From: Metellina segmentata
Lineage: Eukaryota > Arthropoda > Arachnida > Araneae > Tetragnathidae
Direction: 5' to 3'
Length of the DNA stretch: 64,000 bases
NCBI GenBank assembly: GCA_947359465.1
Contig: OX375881.1
Span: 72,811,914-72,875,913 of the forward strand
The position numbers and the translations under genes are program-made. The notes under the pieces are model-generated. The model saw nothing but the letters and a program-made list of their open reading frames with translations, was not told the origin of the DNA and made no database searches. Of this stretch, positions 24,421 through 35,555 are shown piece after piece (within the stretch, counting starts at the first letter, position 1; every line of letters starts with the position of its first letter).

Positions 24421-25981
24421 ACCATCCAAAAACGAATCAAAAGGATTCAAAGGCACTTTATTTAAAAGGTAGCTTTCAGCACAACTGAACAGAAGATAAA
24501 AACGTCCATGTGACAGGCACCTGGGAAGAAAAATCCAGTCTTTAGTAGAGGATATGATCACCCCAAACTGTGATGCAGGATTCAAAACGTCTGTCCATAC
24601 TAAGGACAATGTTATCAAGGAGCCTATTCCTTTTGAAGCGACACTAGAAGCTGCGGAATCATTGCTGGGGAACGGTCATGTGCTGCCACTGGTTTCCCAA
24701 GAATGTGAAAAACATGTTCTCTGGGATTTAGATCCGGGGACATAGCAGGTCAAGCCAAGCGTTGAATACCTTCAATCTCCAGCCACTGAACGATGAGGTG
24801 TGACGTCCTCATCCATGAAGAGGAAGTCTGGACCTACAGCCTCCTCTAAAAAGACGCATGTGAGGCATGAGAACCTCGGTACAATAGCGAACACCAGTGA
24901 CTGAACTTCCTTGGAAGATGTTGTTGTTGTTTCTTATGCCTACACTGGCAGACCAGAGGAGTGCCAGGCCCGTCAAAGACGGCAAGAGGCGAGGGGGGTG
25001 CGCCTTCCATGTTATTGAGCCCCATTGGGAGGAAGTCCGACTTTGCTCGACATACATGACACATCCGTTTTACAGGAAGGTCCCTTTCATACATCCATTA
25101 ACTCACACATATTGTAATTTAGATTCCAATCAGAGGCCGATAACCCCCTGATCAGATACCCCCAGAGGTATTGATTTGGTATGGGAACATGGGGGACATT
25201 ATGACCACGACCTATTTAACGTGCCCCAGTCACCATTAGTGAACACGACGGTCTTTAGCCAGGTCGAAGCGCCGATCTCGAAATCATCAGAATTGTAGGC
25301 TCCGCCGAGGACAGAACCCACAACCCTTCTGATGCGAGCTCGACGCTCTACTAACTGAGCTACCGCGGCTCACTTGGAAGATGTGAAAGTGTAAGGTTAC
25401 CAAGCATGATAACGCCACAAATTAAAACTCCGCCATCTCCGAAACGGTCCCTTTTGATGATTTTGGAAGGGTGATTGCGTGTTCCATTCTCTTTCCAGAT
25501 GTGTACAGGTCCAGAATCTCTCGTCATACTAAATCGGCTCTCATCAGTAAAGGGAACTCGACCTCACTCCTGTTGTGTCCAGTTCTTGTGTTCCCGGCAC
25601 CTCAGAAACCGGCGTCTCTGACGTGCAGGCGTTAATGGCACACATCGTAGCGGTAATCGTGCATAGAGACCACGTTTGTGCAGCATCCTGGCCATGGTAA
25701 AACGTGATATCGGACGTCCAGTAGTCTGTTGCATGCGCCTTGCGATTTCTCTCGCTGTCTGCCGTCTGTTTCTTCCCACCTGTAGGACAATATACCGGTC
25801 GTCCGCCGCCGTTGTTGCTCGTGAACGAACACTGCTGTACGCTCGGACAGCTGGTCCTGTCGTTTGAAATGCTCTCCAAGCCCCGTGAAACGATTCTGGG
25901 AGCGATCCCGAACTCCTCCGTCACACTAATCACACTTCGAACTTCTTTTTATTTCCCAATGACGCGACTTCGGGAAAAGTC
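24421..25981 (-). pseudogene. Tc1-like transposase split by a SINE
   Basis: Minus strand, from the N-terminus: SVTEEFGIAPRIVSR (25930-25870), FQTTGPAVR, ADDRYIVLQVGRNRRQTARE, RPISRFTMARMLHKRGLYAR and LRCVPLTPARQRRRFLRCRE, then the first catalytic Asp in VPFTDESRF (about 25555, in a shifted frame) and WKENGTRNHPSKI...FGDGGVLICGVIMLG. At 25383 the sequence is cut by the SINE and resumes at 24909 with VTGVRYCTEVLMPHMRLFRG, then FMDEDVTPHRS (second Asp) and SPDLNPREHVF (Glu), with the last homology about 24570-24540. The second-Asp motif D-E-D-V-T-P-H differs from the usual D-N/D-x-P-H. Several frameshifts mean it is inactive. Confidence 0.85.
24921..25372 (-). mobile_element. tRNA-derived SINE, copy 1, with target-site duplication
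   Basis: Minus strand. The head GAGCCGCGGTAGCTCAGTTA then GTAGAGCGTCGAGC holds a tRNA A-box (TAGCTCAGTTAGTAGAGC) and, about 40 bp on, a B-box-like GGGTTCTGTCC: an internal RNA polymerase III promoter. A tRNA-unrelated body follows and the 3' tail is (CAA)n, seen as GTTGTTGTTG on the plus strand. CTTGGAAGATG at 24910-24920 and 25373-25383 is the target duplication, lying inside the Tc1 transposase. It is not a functional tRNA: no convincing acceptor pairing is seen and the sequence continues for 450 bp. Confidence 0.93.
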
Positions 25982-26212
25982 ATCCAGATGATGTCTCCTG
26001 AATTGCCTTTAGGCCATATCACACATAGCAGAGCAACCCAACCAATTGAAATCACTGTACACCGTGCAATAGCTTTCACCGAATTGCTGAACGTTCACCA
26101 CCCTTGTGCTTTATACCCTTCCGACACTCCTGCCCTAACATCATGCGCCATATCTGTGCTCATATGGCAAAATGTTATAAGTCATTTTTTTTTTTTTAAT
26201 TTTTCATGACAG

Positions 26213-26672
26213 CAATTTTAAGATTTAAGATTCAACATGTGGTTCTGTGGTTTTTGATTTATTACAATTTTCCCACCTTTGTTTTCTCATAAACTGAAAG
26301 AAAAAGATTTACGACTTTTTGACACCTTCTAAACTTTAACAAAAAAGACTCCAGGATGTTACTTAGTCAGTTTTTTTGGGAAAAGTGACTTAAAACATTT
26401 TGCCATCTGATCACAGATATATGCACATGCCCTACTGTACCAGTCCCTAGTCTCTCTTCTGATTGGTCTTTCGCCCCTTTCTGTTTCCCCTTTCCATTTC
26501 TATGCTAATTTCTCCGCTTAGTCTTTAATTTTTGTACTTCCATGTATTAGGAAAATAGCAAGAATTGAGTTGTTAAAAATCAGAGTGGTTCATGTTGCAA
26601 AATCACATACTTTATAAAACCTGCCATTACGCATCTTTTCATTTACGCAATGTCTCTTTCTAATATATTAAA
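26213..26672. other. Spacer, nothing recognised
   Basis: AT-rich sequence between the Tc1 element and the RTE-like element; no gene signal. Confidence 0.45.
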
Positions 26673-26689
26673 CTAGCTGTATGCTGCCC

Positions 26690-27340
26690 GTGACGAATTT
26701 ATGCTTTTAAAAAAAAAACCTGATTCCAAAAAACCCACATTAAACAGTTATAAACAAAAAATTGTAAAACGATAAAAATTAAACATCGCTATACTTTCAA
26801 AAGTCTAGAAGCTAAAAAAAAGCAAGAAACAGTAAAACTGCAGGAATTATACAAATTTAAATGTAAGTTATGATTTTAAAAATCTTAACACTAAACCACA
26901 CTGATTCCGACAAACAACGTAAATTAAAAACTGAAATTATAAAAATTAAATATCGCTATACTTTCACAAAGCTAGAGATTAAATATTGCTATAATTTAAA
27001 AAGTCTTAAAGCTAAAGACAAAAACAAGAAAGTTATGCTTTTAAAAAATCTTAACGCTAAACCTCACTGATTTCGGCAAACAAAGTAAATAAAAACCAAA
27101 ATGATGAAAATTAAATGCACCAAATTAAATAGTAATAAGTAAAAAATTACATAAATGATAATAATGAAGTATCGCCATACTTTCAAAAAGTCTTAAAACT
27201 AAGAATTAAATATCGCTATACTTTCATAAAGTCTTAAAGCTATAGAAAAAAACCCAAGAAAGTTATGCTTTTAAAAAGTCTTAGCGAAAAACCTCAATGA
27301 TTCCAACAAAAAACGCAAATAAAAACCTAATTAAAAATTA
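26690..27340. repeat. Degenerate A-rich tandem repeat
   Basis: Phrases such as AAATATCGCTATACTTTCA (about 26785, 26948, 27210), AAAGTTATGCTTTTAAAAA (26697, 27030, 27258) and CTAAACCTCACTGATTCCG (about 26890, 27056, 27290) recur in the same order, giving a unit of roughly 160-230 bp in three to four diverged copies. The 26870-27070 frame lies inside it and is not a gene. Confidence 0.65.
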
Positions 27341-27589
27341 AAAAGTAAAAAGTTACGCAAAAAATAATGAAATGAATGGGGAAAAAAATGTTATTCCGTG
27401 ACTCAAATCAAACAGAACTCTTCCAATTTACAATCCGTTAAGAAAATAAAGGGATTTGGTAATTTTGGAAATTTTGTAATTAACGTCGTACTTGAGCAAC
27501 ATAACGGTATATTGACAACGGTCCGGGATCAATCCCTTAAGGGAAATATCCGAGGACAACAACTCGTAATTTTGAACCACGGTCAGATG

Positions 27590-27745
27590 ACGAAGCAACA
27601 CCTGAGCTGGCACCCCACTCTCCAAACTTCCGCACCAATCCAACGTGAGGACTTTCGGCCACGACAGATTTAAGGTGCACCAACCGCCTCTACACCATAC
27701 GCTTACAAACATCCATGCCCGGACCCGAATTCATACCAGGAACCT
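27590..27745. repeat. SINE-like or old repeat segment, unassigned
   Basis: A markedly GC-richer segment (CACCCCACTCTCCAAACTTC, then ...TTTAAGGTGCACCAACCGCC) whose wording recalls a widespread arthropod dispersed repeat (accacgacatatttaacgtgcacca-like). The SINE in this window has a similar phrase (CACGACCTATTTAACGTGCC). No tail or target duplication seen. Confidence 0.35.
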
Positions 27746-28198
27746 TCCGGAAAATGAAAGGAAAAAATAACATTCGACCACACACTCAGTGACGTAATTG
27801 AGACCAAAGCAAAAGAAAAAAGCAAGAAACAAATATTGATTCCGTGAGTCAAATAAACAGAACGTTTCCAATTTACAATCTGTTAAGAAAATGAAAGGAA
27901 AAACATACTATTCGACCACGTGACACAGATCAAACAAAGCAATTCGTTAAGAAAATGAAACAACCAATGAAATGATAGAGAAAAATAAATTTAGAAACTT
28001 TGATCTCTCTCACACTGTTGCCATTCTTAGGATACCAAGTAATAAAAAATATTAATAAATTATTTAAAAAAATTTCTAGATTTATTTTTAAAATTCAGGC
28101 TTTAGGACTATCTGTGTTTCAAATTGCATGACTATAAGAGGTATAGATTCGTCTGGACACAATCCACAGACACACAAACACTTCCTTTTATAGAAATA

Positions 28199-29285
28199 TC
28201 TTGTTCGACTTGGAGTTGCTTTCGTATTTCAGAAGTACTAGACGTAACCATTTATGGTGGGTTTGTGTCTGGATCAGTCCTTGTGGGACACAGACTGAAA
28301 TTGTGAAAGGCCTCTGACACTATGCAATACGTCACCTTCCTCTCACATTCATTGTCGAAAAGGCAATACACTGATAGCCAACTTAACCCATTTATCTACC
28401 GATTTTTTCAACTTTTAAAAGTTCTGAAGTTCCTAAAGAAATATTTATATCATATATAATACTGATTTTAATACTATAGAAATATTTAAGTCATCAAAGA
28501 AAAGCCTTATTAGAATATATCTTCAAAATCTTGTATTTAAAAAAAGGCTAGATTCTATCTCTAAGTCCATTCTTTTTAACTTCTATGGACTACACTACTT
28601 ATCATACTTCCCAACAAATCTTAACAAGAGGTAACCGTGAAATAATCTTTGATTTTAACTATCTCAAAATTGCTTTTCATATTTAGCATGACCCATTCTG
28701 GCTTTCAATCACGTAATTCTGAAATTGGAAAGGTAATTTGCAACAACGAAATTCCATGTAATTCGTTTCAAACAGAAATTAGAATATCGTCATTGTAGCC
28801 GTTATAACGTATTTCTTACTCAGAAAGGATAGGGATTTTTAAAATTGTGTTCAAAAAGAATTTAACCAACCTTATGCTTAGAAATTTCTTTTTTTCTATA
28901 TCAAACTCGTTTCATTTTTAATTACTTTGCTTTTTTAAAATTAAGAAACATACCGGATGATTGTGATTAAAGTCTTCTTATTTAGATCTTTAGCTTTAAT
29001 TCATTATTACAATGCCATCTAATTTCAGATTTACACTATTCAATAGATGGAAAGAAGGATACTACAAACAAAAGTTTTAAAATATTTTATTAAGGGAAGA
29101 ATGGCGATATACAACATAAGGTAAAACAGAAAAAAAAGCAAAATAACTAAATAAACAAGACATATGTGAAGTCAAATTAAGAGAACACGTCAGTTCTTTT
29201 CTTAACAAAAAGTTAAAAACCCTCACATTTTGACACTTTTGGAGTTGAACAAGAAACACGAATTTCAATTTGTAAAGCTAAACAA
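28199..29285. other. AT-rich stretch, no gene recognised
   Basis: Only short frames; no repeat ends recognised. Confidence 0.5.
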
Positions 29286-29289
29286 AAGA

Positions 29290-30340
29290 GTTTCCAATTC
29301 TAAAGATGAAGAACTTGTAGTCGATGAGCTGTGTTGTTTTGTCTTGTCTCTCTTAAAAATCTACTACATAAGCCAGACCTTTTAAGTTTCCCAACAGCCA
29401 AAATTCATACGGATTAAGGTCTGACGAATGTGTTGGTGAAACGGAAGGAAATTAATTACAAACCACTCTTATCGGTGAAAATTTCTAATAGAAGCTACGC
29501 AATGTCCCAAGAGCTACATCTTATAGGAAGATACAGATTTTCAGGCATTGCCTCTGTTGCAGTTGATGTACCACATAATATTTGGTTGTCTCTCCATATC
29601 TGCAGGCTGTCACAGAACATTTCATTAATATATTAAGTGTAACATTCGAAGAAGAAGCGTCTGTAGTTAAATATGATTGTGAATTCTGTGTTATGGATGT
29701 TCACAAAAAATCTACCTTGGTGCTTCATAGGATCTTTCAGGGTTACAAGTCATCCTTCTTCATTCTAGCAAGGAAGGTAAAAGTCAGACACTATATACTG
29801 TTGACGGCAATAAACTGCTGATTGTGGTTCAACGTATACAGATAACAATGCACTAAGTTTCTCAGAACTTTCTACTCTGCGGTATAGGATGTACCCAACT
29901 GCCATGCATTGCTGGAACCAACAACATGATACCTGCCATGCATTGCTGGAAAAATCTACCTTGGTGCTTCATAGGATCTTTCAGGGTTACAAGTCGTCCT
30001 TCCCCATTCTAGCAAGGAAGGTAAAAGCCAGACACTATATACTGTTGACGGTAATAAACTGCTGATTGTGGTTCAGCGTATACGGATAACAATGCACTAA
30101 GTTTCTCAGAACTTTCTACTCTGCGGTATAGGATGTACCCAACTGCCATGCATTGCTGGAACCAACAACATGATATCTTCAGCAACAGCTGTGGTAACAT
30201 CTTCAACTGAATATATAGGTTTGAGTCCTCAACAAGGTAGAACGGCCAAACGTCCAGCTTCCTCAAATCGAGTTATCCTTTTTCTGAGAGCTTTGGGTTC
30301 ACTGGTCCTACCCATGAATACATACAACGATGAAATTCCC
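29290..30340 (-). pseudogene. IS630/mariner-type transposase relic
   Basis: On the minus strand around 29435-29360 the translation reads SSDLNPYEFWLLGNLKGLAY, the third-acidic-residue region of IS630/Tc1/mariner transposases (family form S-P-D-L-N-P-x-D/E-F-W-L-W-G-x-L-K). About 35 codons before it (around 29530) is a degraded second-Asp block with a stop in place of the usual Gln (F-L-stop-D-V-A). Upstream sequence is interrupted by stops and by a 244-bp duplication, so the N-terminal part cannot be followed. The minus-strand frame at 30009-30266 lies in the duplication and has no recognised motif. The family call rests mainly on the C-terminal motif. Confidence 0.5.
29705..30176. repeat. 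Tandem duplication, two copies offset 244 bp
   Basis: TCTACCTTGGTGCTTCATAG at 29711 recurs at 29955, and the copies stay nearly identical for about 225 bp through CCAACAACATGAT. Only a few substitutions separate them (for example ...GACGGCAATAAA versus GACGGTAATAAA), so the duplication is recent compared with the transposase relic it lies in. Confidence 0.92.
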
Positions 30341-30890
30341 GAAGTGTAGCAACAGCGTTTCCAATATTTTGTAAAAAAGCTTCACAAGCAATGCACATTT
30401 CCACAAAGTGATTGTCATCATAGGTCATCATAAGAATGTAATTCAACAATTGTGTGTGTGAGTTCGCTTTGATACAAATAATCGTTCTGCGTTAATGGTG
30501 TTTAATTCAAATTTCACTACTTTAAAATTGCTAATTTATTTCTACCAATCCCTCCTAAAAAGCTCTACATCACAATTTGTGTCTATCTATGCTTTCTATT
30601 AGATTTCAAAAAGACTACTCCGCTATGAAGTGGATAATGAAAAACCGTATGTAAAGTATACTTAAAAAATATTTTTATAAGAGATTTTCTGGTTGATATA
30701 CATCGAAGTTGACATAAATTGCCTTTTATTCTACGAATAAACGAAAAAAATTGAAAGCTATTTGATGTAAGCTTGATTATATTTTCTTTGCTTTACTTTT
30801 GAAAACTGAAAATAATCTCCAATGTCATGCTTCAAAATCTTTTTCATTATTTCTTGTGACTGCATTATGGAATTAATTAACGTAAAAACC
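30341..30890. other. Spacer, nothing recognised
   Basis: AT-rich sequence without an open frame or repeat signal I can name. Confidence 0.45.
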
Positions 30891-31226
30891 GAAATAAAGG
30901 GGATAACAAATTGTTTAATCGGAATATGGGCCATGTTTCGACGTCCTAAAGTGAATAGAAATATCATAAGACAATTAAATAAAATTAAAAGGGGGGTAGA
31001 TACAAGGGGGGTAGAAATAAAGGGGATAACAAATTGTTTAATCGGAATATGGGCTATGTTTCGATGTCCTAAAGTGAATAGAAATATCATAAGACAATTA
31101 AGTAAAAGTAAAAGGGGGGTAGATACAAGGGGGGTAGAAATAAAGGGGATAACAAATTGTTTAATCGGAATATGGGCTATGTTTCTATGTCCTAAAGTGA
31201 ATAGAAATATCATAAGACAATTAAAT
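30891..31226. repeat. 123-bp tandem repeat, 2.7 copies, open in both strands
   Basis: Units start with GAAATAAAGGGGATAACAAA at 30891, 31014 and 31137; the period is exactly 123 bp. The third unit stops after CATAAGACAATTAAAT. Units differ at only a few bases. Because 123 is divisible by three, long frames are open on both strands (plus 30822-31241 and minus 30758-31213), each a repeat of 41 residues, for example CLIGIWAMFR on plus and PLVSTPLL on minus. No start context, homology or codon bias favours either as a protein; I treat the array as a minisatellite. Confidence 0.9.
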
Positions 31227-33644
31227 TGGTTACATTGTTAAATTGTATACAAGAATTAAATAGTGTAAGCATAAGTTAGATAAGTTAGACTTTTTTAAAT
31301 TAACACCTATTGCAGATGCTAATCAGTTAAATAAATGTTTACCTCATTTAACTGATGAATGCAAAAAAAGGACGCGACATAGAATGTTTCAAGTGTTTTG
31401 ATTATTTTCCCATAACAATTTGTTCGATTTTCAAGCACACGTATTTTGTATTCCATTTTAATTTCAATACTTACTTTTTGTGTGTAATTAGCTTTTATAG
31501 AAATAATTGAATCTTACATAAACAACACCAGAGTTTAAAAAAAATTAAAATCAGTTTATTTATGCTCTGAAAAAAAAAGGTTTAGTTAGTATTAAAAGTA
31601 GCAAAATTTAAACTTCGTCGATTTTTTTAATAATTTAGAACATCTAAATGTTTTATCAAAAAAGGGATTATTACAATTTTTAAAACTGAATGCTTGAAAT
31701 TTAATATAAACATGTTTGCATAATCGGTCTTACGGAATTTTAAAAGGAAAGTGAAAACATTGTAAACCAGATACTGCAGTTTTCAATATTATACTAGTTT
31801 TTTGGTGCATGTGGGAATAAATATAGACGATAATGTATGTAATTTAAATTGTTGCAAAATATTTTATATTTTACAGTGACTTAATACAATATATCAAGAC
31901 TTTTAATTTTAATTTAATGTTCATCATGCTTTTTATTATGCCCTTACTTTAAAACAAATCGCGTTGAAGGAATCACTTCCGATAAATTGAAAACAAATTA
32001 CTTTTGATAAAAACACTATCGTGAAATTTTTGCTTTACTTAAAAAGACATTAGCCAATTTAAAATTGCATCAATGTAATGTTTACTGGGCTCAGATAATA
32101 TATGTTTAAGTTAGTTATAACAAATTGGTCCAACCTGTTATGTGAATAGTAAACAATAAGAATGTATCATATGTATTTAATAAATGCAAAGGTTTCAAAT
32201 AACCCATTTCGATATGGTCTTACACACTATAAAGTCAAATTTATTAAAAATGTTTTCCTGCAAACTTCAAACTGTATGAGATACTGCAGTAATATAACTT
32301 CCAACATAGAGCTCCAATGTGAAGCAAAAGCAAAAGAAATACCCCACCTCGAGTACATTCCCTTTATATTTTCAGTTGAAAGTCTTATTGATTCCCAGTT
32401 TCGGTCAAATCACTAGCAATTTAATCCAATTTATCGTCCTATTAGGGTTGAAAGGGATTTCTGTAACAAGCTGGGAGAAGTTTTGGTTTTGAGGTTTAAA
32501 TCATTTCGATATGCTCTCTATTCTCTTTTAAGCCTAAATCTTCAAACTCGAAACTCGAGATGATCCTTCTAACGACCTAAGTTAAAATCTTTCGAATTGA
32601 AAAGATGTAGGTTAACCAAATGTTGTACCATTCAAGATACGTACTCTTAGTTTATAAGATTCCGGAATTTTTAATGATGTGGCCACAAACAGGTAGTACA
32701 TGATTAAATTATATATATGTTTTCTAGCGTACACTTATCTGTGATTAAAATTTTATAAATGAGAGTTGATAAGGGATTGCTTTCTATGTACTTTAATACA
32801 AAAATCTACTCGTTGAAATGTGTTCAGCATAAAAATCCACTCATGTTTACGGTTTTACAGAAGTTATTTTTCAAAACCTACTTTAAGTTACTTTATCTGG
32901 TTCACTATGTCCCTTTATTAGCTACTCGAGTTTGAAGTACACTCACATTTAACCAGAAATATCATTTTAAGCAGTAGTGTAGTCTCGATTTTAAAAAAAC
33001 AATAGGTAAACGACTGAATCAAAAAAGTGTGATGACCAAAGTTTAGTTTTACAGCATATCTTAGCGGACATCAGTTTTGATTTCAAGTGTGCACTTTATC
33101 ATGGTCTCTATCGTCGCGACTCCATGTGGCTTCTCCTAGTCGAACCACGAGGTTGATGCTCCATCGTTTGGTCGTTTGGCGAGTGCTATACCTGATTGCT
33201 TCCTGGTGTTTGCCATGTGCCGTAGGCACCTCTAACACTCTTTGTCTTGGAAACTAACCTCAGTTAAACTGAGATGGTCTTCGTGCATTATTTATGCGAC
33301 GCCTTTATATGGCCTCCTTACCACCGAGCTACAAGACAGCTGTCTGTCTGCTGAGCATGAAACTTAGGATAAAATCCATACACGCTTGCTTGGTAGTTCG
33401 TTGTCGATTTGCAGACATAATAATTTTATTCCTTGTATCTCAGCTATCGAATGATTTGTTAGTGTTTAATTTGATCAATATTTTGTTATTTTGATACAGG
33501 TGAAAATTTATTAGATTTTTATGACGATTTTTGAGCGTCAAATATTCTTCCAAGTTATATTTTTTAACCCTATACGTGGTTTTGAAGAAATATCTTTGGT
33601 TAATCAAGATATGATTAATTTTATCAATGACGAGATACCTCGTT
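31227..33644. other. AT-rich stretch, no gene recognised
   Basis: Very AT-rich until about 33090; 33090-33380 is less so and might be an old repeat or LTR relic, but I see no defining ends. Frames at 32162-32416 and 33294-33494 show no domain. Confidence 0.45.
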
Positions 33645-34150
33645 TGTAACGATCTCCCGACAGGTGATTACGAACACAGGTAACTTATAGGAACAGTTGT
33701 TCTTGTGTTCTGGTTGCTACTGTTCTAGTAGACGAACATTGATGTATGACAGTGCCTGTGTTCTGATACGATCAAGAACTAGATATAATCTCGGCACTGT
33801 TCGGAATAAGAACCCGAATAAGGTTAGATTTGCTGTAGACTTGAGAGGAGTGAGACGTGTTTTTGCAACGAACGGTGCAGCGTATATATCTGAAACTTTG
33901 TGATATATTGTAAAAATAAATGTGCGTGTCCAATTTAGGTATTCAGTGTCCCTCTGTTCTTGGCCACTGCTACACTTATTGTCTATAAAATTAGACATCG
34001 CTCGGTCACTCTGACGTCGTTATTCAAATATTACCTATTATTTGATGATGATGAGATCAAAATCTAGTGAGTTTTGTTCCAACGACAGATATATCGTCCG
34101 TCAAGACATGGTCAGCTTTGCTAATGATGAGATACCTCGCGAAGACAAGG
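33560..34150. repeat. Direct repeat flanking the solo LTR
   Basis: AATGACGAGATACCTCG just before the LTR (about 33626-33642) recurs as AATGATGAGATACCTCG at about 34125-34141, and roughly 40 bases upstream of each also correspond (ATCAAGATATGATTAA versus GTCAAGACATGGTCAG). The LTR sits at the edge of one copy. This points to an older duplicated repeat at the insertion site. Confidence 0.55.
33645..33974 (+). mobile_element. Probable solo LTR
   Basis: A 330-bp segment begins TGTAACGATCTCCCGACAGG and ends CCACTGCTACA; the termini TGTAAC/GCTACA are near-inverted with TG...CA ends. It is less AT-rich than its surroundings and has an AATAAA polyadenylation signal at about 33917 near its 3' part, as in an LTR. 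No internal retroelement sequence follows on either side and no exact target duplication is visible. The 33697-33903 frame would be an LTR by-product. Confidence 0.6.
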
Positions 34151-35555
34151 ACTTATCTTGATGTAATTAAATTAGGGAAACAAATTAAAAACAAGAGCGA
34201 GGCTTAGAGATTCAATAACTTTACTGGTTCACAAATACAATTGCGGGAGGTGGTTGTTTCCATATAGACAGTTGCTCCACGTCCAAACGGCACACGATTT
34301 CATGAATTAATTGCTGACCCATACCATTTAGTGGTTTCATTAGAAATGAACTGAAGGAATCGATGTCTAACTATACACAATCCATTTTACTCTAAAAATC
34401 TCATTTTCAAAATTTTTGATCATAGACCGATATTTGGCTGAAAGTTTTTAATGATTATTATGTTATTATTAAAATGTTGACTTTATCACGCTTTCTTGAT
34501 AAGGATTGTCAATTAAAAGAAATGTTCAAGCTAGTAACAGCCCTTACATGCATTTAGGACCGATCCTGTACCAAGTATTGTAGAGATAGCCCTTCATGAT
34601 AAACAACATAATAACCGTCGTAGGTGGATGTCTTGTGAAGCACCTGAACCAGCGATCGCCTGTCTCCAGATGGTAATACCCTCAAAGTTCACAACTGATG
34701 TTAGGTTAACAAAAAAAAGTAGGTCAAAAAAGGAACTTGGAAGTTGGGCTGGTGAGGGGGCTGCAGATGGTGCTGAAAGAAAGTATTACAATGTGATAAG
34801 CAAGCCTACTACCTTAGTGAGATTTTTAAAAATACCAGGATTGGAGAGAAATTTCTATTGCCTACGAAAGTTAAAGTAAAAACTAAAAAAATAATTGAAA
34901 GATTTAAGTTTTTTATTGTGTAAGGTAATAACCATTAAAAAAAGCACAGAACTATCAATGCACTTACTAAACAAGTGCTCATTTTATAAGACGCACAAGC
35001 AATCTGTAGGACTGGTCAGTGAAATCCGAAAATAAAATCTGTTCAGCAGTTATAAAAGAGAGATTGAAAGCTAAATGAACACGAATAAGGAAATACATTG
35101 ACCCCAAGAATCGGTTGTAAAGTTTGCTAGTTCAGATTTTAAATGGGAATTTCGGTTTACTTAAAGAGATTTAATAGTACTTCTGCAAGCAGTAGTCAGC
35201 CTACATGTCACCGTAAAGTAGTCAATTTTCATATTAATATGCGATTGAGAAGAAAGTATCCACTGAATTTCCAATTAATAGTTCTTGCTTTTCGTTTATG
35301 AATGTTACTTTTGCTGGTATTTTTGATCCGGTTTCATTGTAACTCATTTCGGTTGTCTTGCCCTGAAAATGGCAACAAACTGCCTTCCCTATTTCAATTT
35401 CATCTTCGAAATTTTTAAATTCTTTATTTTAAAAGCACTTTGGATGTTTAATGGGGCATTCATATTTGTGAAAATTACTTTGATTATCAAGAAGTCAACG
35501 AGTTATAGAAAAGGTTTACAAATAGAACGTTAGTAAGACAGTAGAGAGAAAGCAG
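34151..35555. other. Unrecognised stretch
   Basis: An 83-codon frame at 34628-34879 (with a Gly/Ala-rich SWAGEGAADGAE part) has no recognised domain. The rest is AT-rich. Confidence 0.4.

Larger units (their letters stand above)
24297..26212 (-). mobile_element. Tc1-like transposon carrying a nested SINE
   Basis: The left end begins near 24297 (CTGGTGTGGAAAAATTAAGG, preceded by TA) and the right end near 26212, whose reverse complement CTGTCATGAAAAATTAAAAA is a diverged inverted partner. Without the 452-bp SINE and its duplication, the element is about 1.45 kb, a normal Tc1 size. The minus-strand transposase is readable over most of its length but frameshifted. Exact ends are approximate. 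Confidence 0.75.
26673..28198 (+). mobile_element. RTE-like non-autonomous element with internal duplications
   Basis: Starts ACTAGCTGTATGCTGCCCGT, the ACTAGCTG...GCCCGTG start typical of RTE-derived short elements in arthropods, and ends with CACAAACACTTCCTTTTATAG as the 22.2-22.9 kb element does. Between these lie an A-rich tandem region (26690-27340), a direct duplication of TCCAATTTACAATC-GTTAAGAAAAT (27422 and 27868) and a GC-richer segment at 27590-27745. It could be a composite rather than one element; the start and end matches are what I rely on. Confidence 0.5.

Noticed and set aside
25300..25373. tRNA gene call on the minus strand (also at 51760-51830)
   Set aside because: A- and B-box sequences are present, but the segment is the head of a 450-bp SINE with target duplications and a CAA tail; acceptor-stem pairing is not convincing.
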